Assembly: GCA_945283395.1 (NCBI GenBank)
Contig: CALYQH010000072.1
Location: 1 to 7,257, forward strand
Origin: an uncultured Ventosimonas sp.
GTDB lineage: Bacteria > Pseudomonadota > Gammaproteobacteria > Pseudomonadales > Pseudomonadaceae
Direction of reading: 5' to 3'
DNA length: 7,257 nt
Part shown: one piece after another, positions 6,617 through 7,257 of the stretch
Position numbering within the stretch: position 1 is the stretch's first letter
How the letters are laid out: each line of letters begins with the position of its first letter
Notes under the pieces: model-generated
Databases searched by the model: none
The model's input: the letters and a program-made list of their open reading frames with translations, nothing else
What the model was told of the DNA's origin: nothing
Translations under genes and position numbers: made by a program

Positions 6617-7257
6617 TTAATGACCTCCAACAGATGCTGAATGCTGAGACATTCCTAAAGATCTAGCTGGCACATATTTCTCGATAATACCCTCAAACAG
6701 ACCATCTTTAGAATAATCACTAGGAACTAAATTATAAAAAGCCACGGGCTCCATATAATTCTCATTTCTTTTATCTTTTAAATTATCATAAGCTTTCATA
6801 GTTAAATTAGCCGTCGCAACAGTTTTACCTGTTACTTGGTCTTGTGCATTGCCAGCTTTAACAGCAGCAACCCAATTATCAAACTCAGTTTGGGATTTAG
6901 CAACCGCTTTAAATAGCATGTAGGAATAGCCATAACCAATAAAGTTTGCTGCGGTACCTTGATATACCCCTGGGCCATCAGCAATCAAATGTAATTTAGT
7001 TTCCATTCCTGCCATTGTATATAGTTGGCTACCTAATTGCGGAATAAAGAATGAGGTTATGGTTGTATCAGAAGTCAGTTTAAAGCTAACAGGTGTTTTC
7101 TCTGGGAATACCACTTGGTTAACGGTTGCAATACCTTGTTCTGGATAAATAAATAGCCATTTCCATTTAAGAGCAACCACCTGAATAGTAATGGGTTTTT
7201 CAGTGGACACACTAGTAGGAATGGGTTTAGAAGGTTCAACCTTATGGGTATACTTCC
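6617..7257 (-). CDS. cyoA: Cytochrome bo3 ubiquinol oxidase subunit II CyoA, 5' end outside window
   Basis: Subunit II of the quinol oxidase. The window holds the last 212 codons, the periplasmic cupredoxin-fold domain and C-terminal tail. The lipoprotein signal and the two membrane helices lie beyond 7257. The open frame runs to the window edge and reads [20 protein letters not shown], then [20 protein letters not shown], matching E. coli CyoA (LEPSKPLAHDEKPITIEV as recalled). The GTG at 7208-7210 is therefore internal and not the start. Further hallmarks are [20 protein letters not shown] and [20 protein letters not shown]. The position of the CuA ligands has [14 protein letters not shown] with no cysteine, as expected for a quinol oxidase that receives no electrons from cytochrome c. 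The tail after the domain is shorter than the His/Met-rich E. coli tail. The stop is 2 bases before cyoB. The operon promoter is outside the window. Confidence 0.96.
   Translation of the reverse strand, partial: KYTHKVEPSKPIPTSVSTEKPITIQVVALKWKWLFIYPEQGIATVNQVVFPEKTPVSFKLTSDTTITSFFIPQLGSQLYTMAGMETKLHLIADGPGVYQGTAANFIGYGYSYMLFKAVAKSQTEFDNWVAAVKAGNAQDQVTGKTVATANLTMKAYDNLKDKRNENYMEPVAFYNLVPSDYSKDGLFEGIIEKYVPARSLGMSQHSASVGGH

Noticed and set aside
6617..7210. cyoA starting at the GTG at 7208-7210
   Set aside because: The frame continues upstream to the window edge with residues matching CyoA (KVEPSKPIP), and such a start would remove the signal peptide and membrane helices.

Overview
The window comes from an AT-rich (by eye roughly one third G+C) gammaproteobacterium. 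Gene content and sequence resemble E. coli and Pseudomonas relatives: a YheS-type ABC-F ATPase, the MFS transporter YajR with its C-terminal domain, and a cytochrome bo3 ubiquinol oxidase operon in the order cyoABCDE. In E. coli yajR also lies directly after cyoE. The low G+C would fit an insect-gut gammaproteobacterium (for example Entomomonas or the Orbaceae), but the genus is a guess.

Layout, left to right. (1) Positions 1-542, plus strand: the C-terminal end of a YheS-like ABC-F ATPase whose 5' part lies outside the window. (2) 543-650: a convergent intergenic spacer with a 13-bp inverted repeat. (3) 651-2042, minus strand: yajR. (4) 2043-2273: a divergent intergenic region holding five copies of the hexamer ATAACT/AGTTAT. 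(5) 2274-2584, plus strand: a small secreted DUF2845-like protein whose reading frame is interrupted. It has a strong ribosome binding site and a signal-peptide start, but the frame ends after 20 codons, and the rest of the protein is in the -1 frame. The frames meet exactly at T TTT TTA, the arrangement of a canonical -1 slippery heptamer. (6) 2585-2663: convergent spacer with a likely terminator for the cyo operon. (7) 2664-7257, minus strand: cyoE, cyoD, cyoC, cyoB and most of cyoA, tightly packed (cyoB and cyoC overlap by 4 bases; the other gaps are 2 to 16 bases).

The cyo genes work as one unit. CyoA, B, C and D form the membrane complex that oxidises ubiquinol, reduces O2 to water and pumps protons. 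CyoE farnesylates heme B to heme O for the high-spin site of CyoB. All metal ligands and quinol-site residues checked in CyoB are present, and the visible CyoA lacks the cysteines of a CuA centre, so this is a quinol oxidase and not a cytochrome c oxidase. No mobile element, CRISPR array, tRNA or rRNA was seen. The most unusual point is the interrupted DUF2845-like gene; the rest is a conventional core-genome region.
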